In this document: positions 5,809 through 6,150 of the stretch, in pieces
How positions within the stretch are numbered: the stretch's first letter is position 1
Layout: the number at the start of each line of letters is the position of its first letter
Assembly (NCBI GenBank): GCA_002684695.1
Contig: NYVQ01000018.1
Location: 7,230-13,379 of the forward strand
Source of the DNA: SAR116 cluster bacterium
GTDB taxonomy: Bacteria; Pseudomonadota; Alphaproteobacteria; Puniceispirillales; GCA-002684695
DNA length: 6,150 nucleotides
Direction: 5' to 3'
Notes under the pieces: generated by a model
Database searches by the model: none
Seen by the model: only the letters and a program-made list of their open reading frames with translations
What the model was told of the DNA's origin: nothing
Program-made: the position numbers and the translations under genes

Positions 5809-6150
5809 TTGAAAAAATTATTAGAAAAAATTCCAGAATTTTGCTTATCACATTGGTTGCTAAGGTTGCCCCTAGCAATAGTATTTATTCAACAAGGGAT
5901 ATCAAAGGTGCCTGTCAACGTTGATGATGCAGAAATATATAATTTACCTTATATAGTATGGTGGTTTGTTGCTTATGGAGAACTCGGAGCTGGTTTTGGC
6001 CTTATTGCTGGAGGTATTTTATCTCTATCAGATAAACTCTTTTCTTGGATTGGAGATTTAATTACACGTTTCAGTGGTTTTACAATTGGGTGTATAATGA
6101 CTGGAGTTATCTGGATTGGTGAACCAGAAACTTTCTTAGAAGTCCCATGT
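5809..6150 (+). CDS. Second DoxX-like membrane protein, cut by the window edge
   Basis: An open frame of 114 codons runs to the right edge without a stop. Translation shows a short charged N-terminus (KKLLEKIPEF), a first helix WLLRLPLAIVFIQQGISK at about 16-33, a second containing WWFVAYGELGAGFGLIAGG at about 51-69, and a third, FSGFTIGCIMTGVIWIG, at about 88-104. This resembles DoxX-type proteins, including the Arg in the first helix and the glycine-rich second helix, and it looks distantly related to the gene before it. An in-frame TAG at 5794-5796 limits the start. Only a TTG (5809-5811) fits, with TAGG 11 bases upstream; the first internal ATG is beyond the second helix. A TTTACA/TATAGG promoter-like pair (5768-5797) would start transcription only about five bases before this codon, so read-through from the upstream gene is more likely. 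Confidence 0.7.
   Translation, partial: MKKLLEKIPEFCLSHWLLRLPLAIVFIQQGISKVPVNVDDAEIYNLPYIVWWFVAYGELGAGFGLIAGGILSLSDKLFSWIGDLITRFSGFTIGCIMTGVIWIGEPETFLEVPC

Overview
The window is very AT-rich (about 30% G+C by eye), with short intergenic gaps, AT-only hairpins and few strong Shine-Dalgarno sequences. The gene set and the style of the ferredoxin-NADP reductase suggest a small-genome, low-GC marine bacterium, most likely an alphaproteobacterium of the SAR11, AEGEAN-169 or HIMB59 kind. That placement is an inference; no rRNA or marker gene is present.

Left part (1-3400, all minus strand) is one tightly packed catabolic operon. Read in the direction of transcription it encodes the large subunit of a UxaA/SuyB-type dehydratase or lyase, its SAF-domain small subunit (4-base ATGA overlap), a HpcH/HpaI-type class II aldolase (1-base gap) and an enolase-superfamily dehydratase of the mandelate-racemase group (16-base gap). 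The simplest reading is a non-phosphorylative sugar-acid pathway. A hydroxy acid is dehydrated to a 2-keto-3-deoxy acid, which the aldolase splits to pyruvate and an aldehyde. The two dehydratases are mechanistically unrelated. The operon probably continues past the left edge.

Middle (3358-4140): a FadR-type GntR regulator is divergently transcribed. The shared spacer holds an 18-base near-perfect palindrome placed over the predicted start point of the catabolic operon, the best candidate for the regulator's operator.

Right part (4141-6150): a ferredoxin/flavodoxin-NADP+ reductase (fpr) lies on the minus strand, convergent with the regulator. It is separated by a 343-base AT-rich spacer from two plus-strand DoxX-like membrane proteins, the second cut by the window edge. 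The spacer carries a good fpr promoter candidate, a 16-base repeat that duplicates the ribosome site and start codon of the first DoxX-like gene, a small bulged hairpin, and an overlapping eight-codon ORF.

No RNA gene, insertion sequence, CRISPR array or phage gene was seen. The window looks like ordinary metabolic chromosome. The most interesting points are the two-dehydratase pathway with its operator, the inverted order of the split UxaA subunits, and the unexplained fpr/DoxX spacer.
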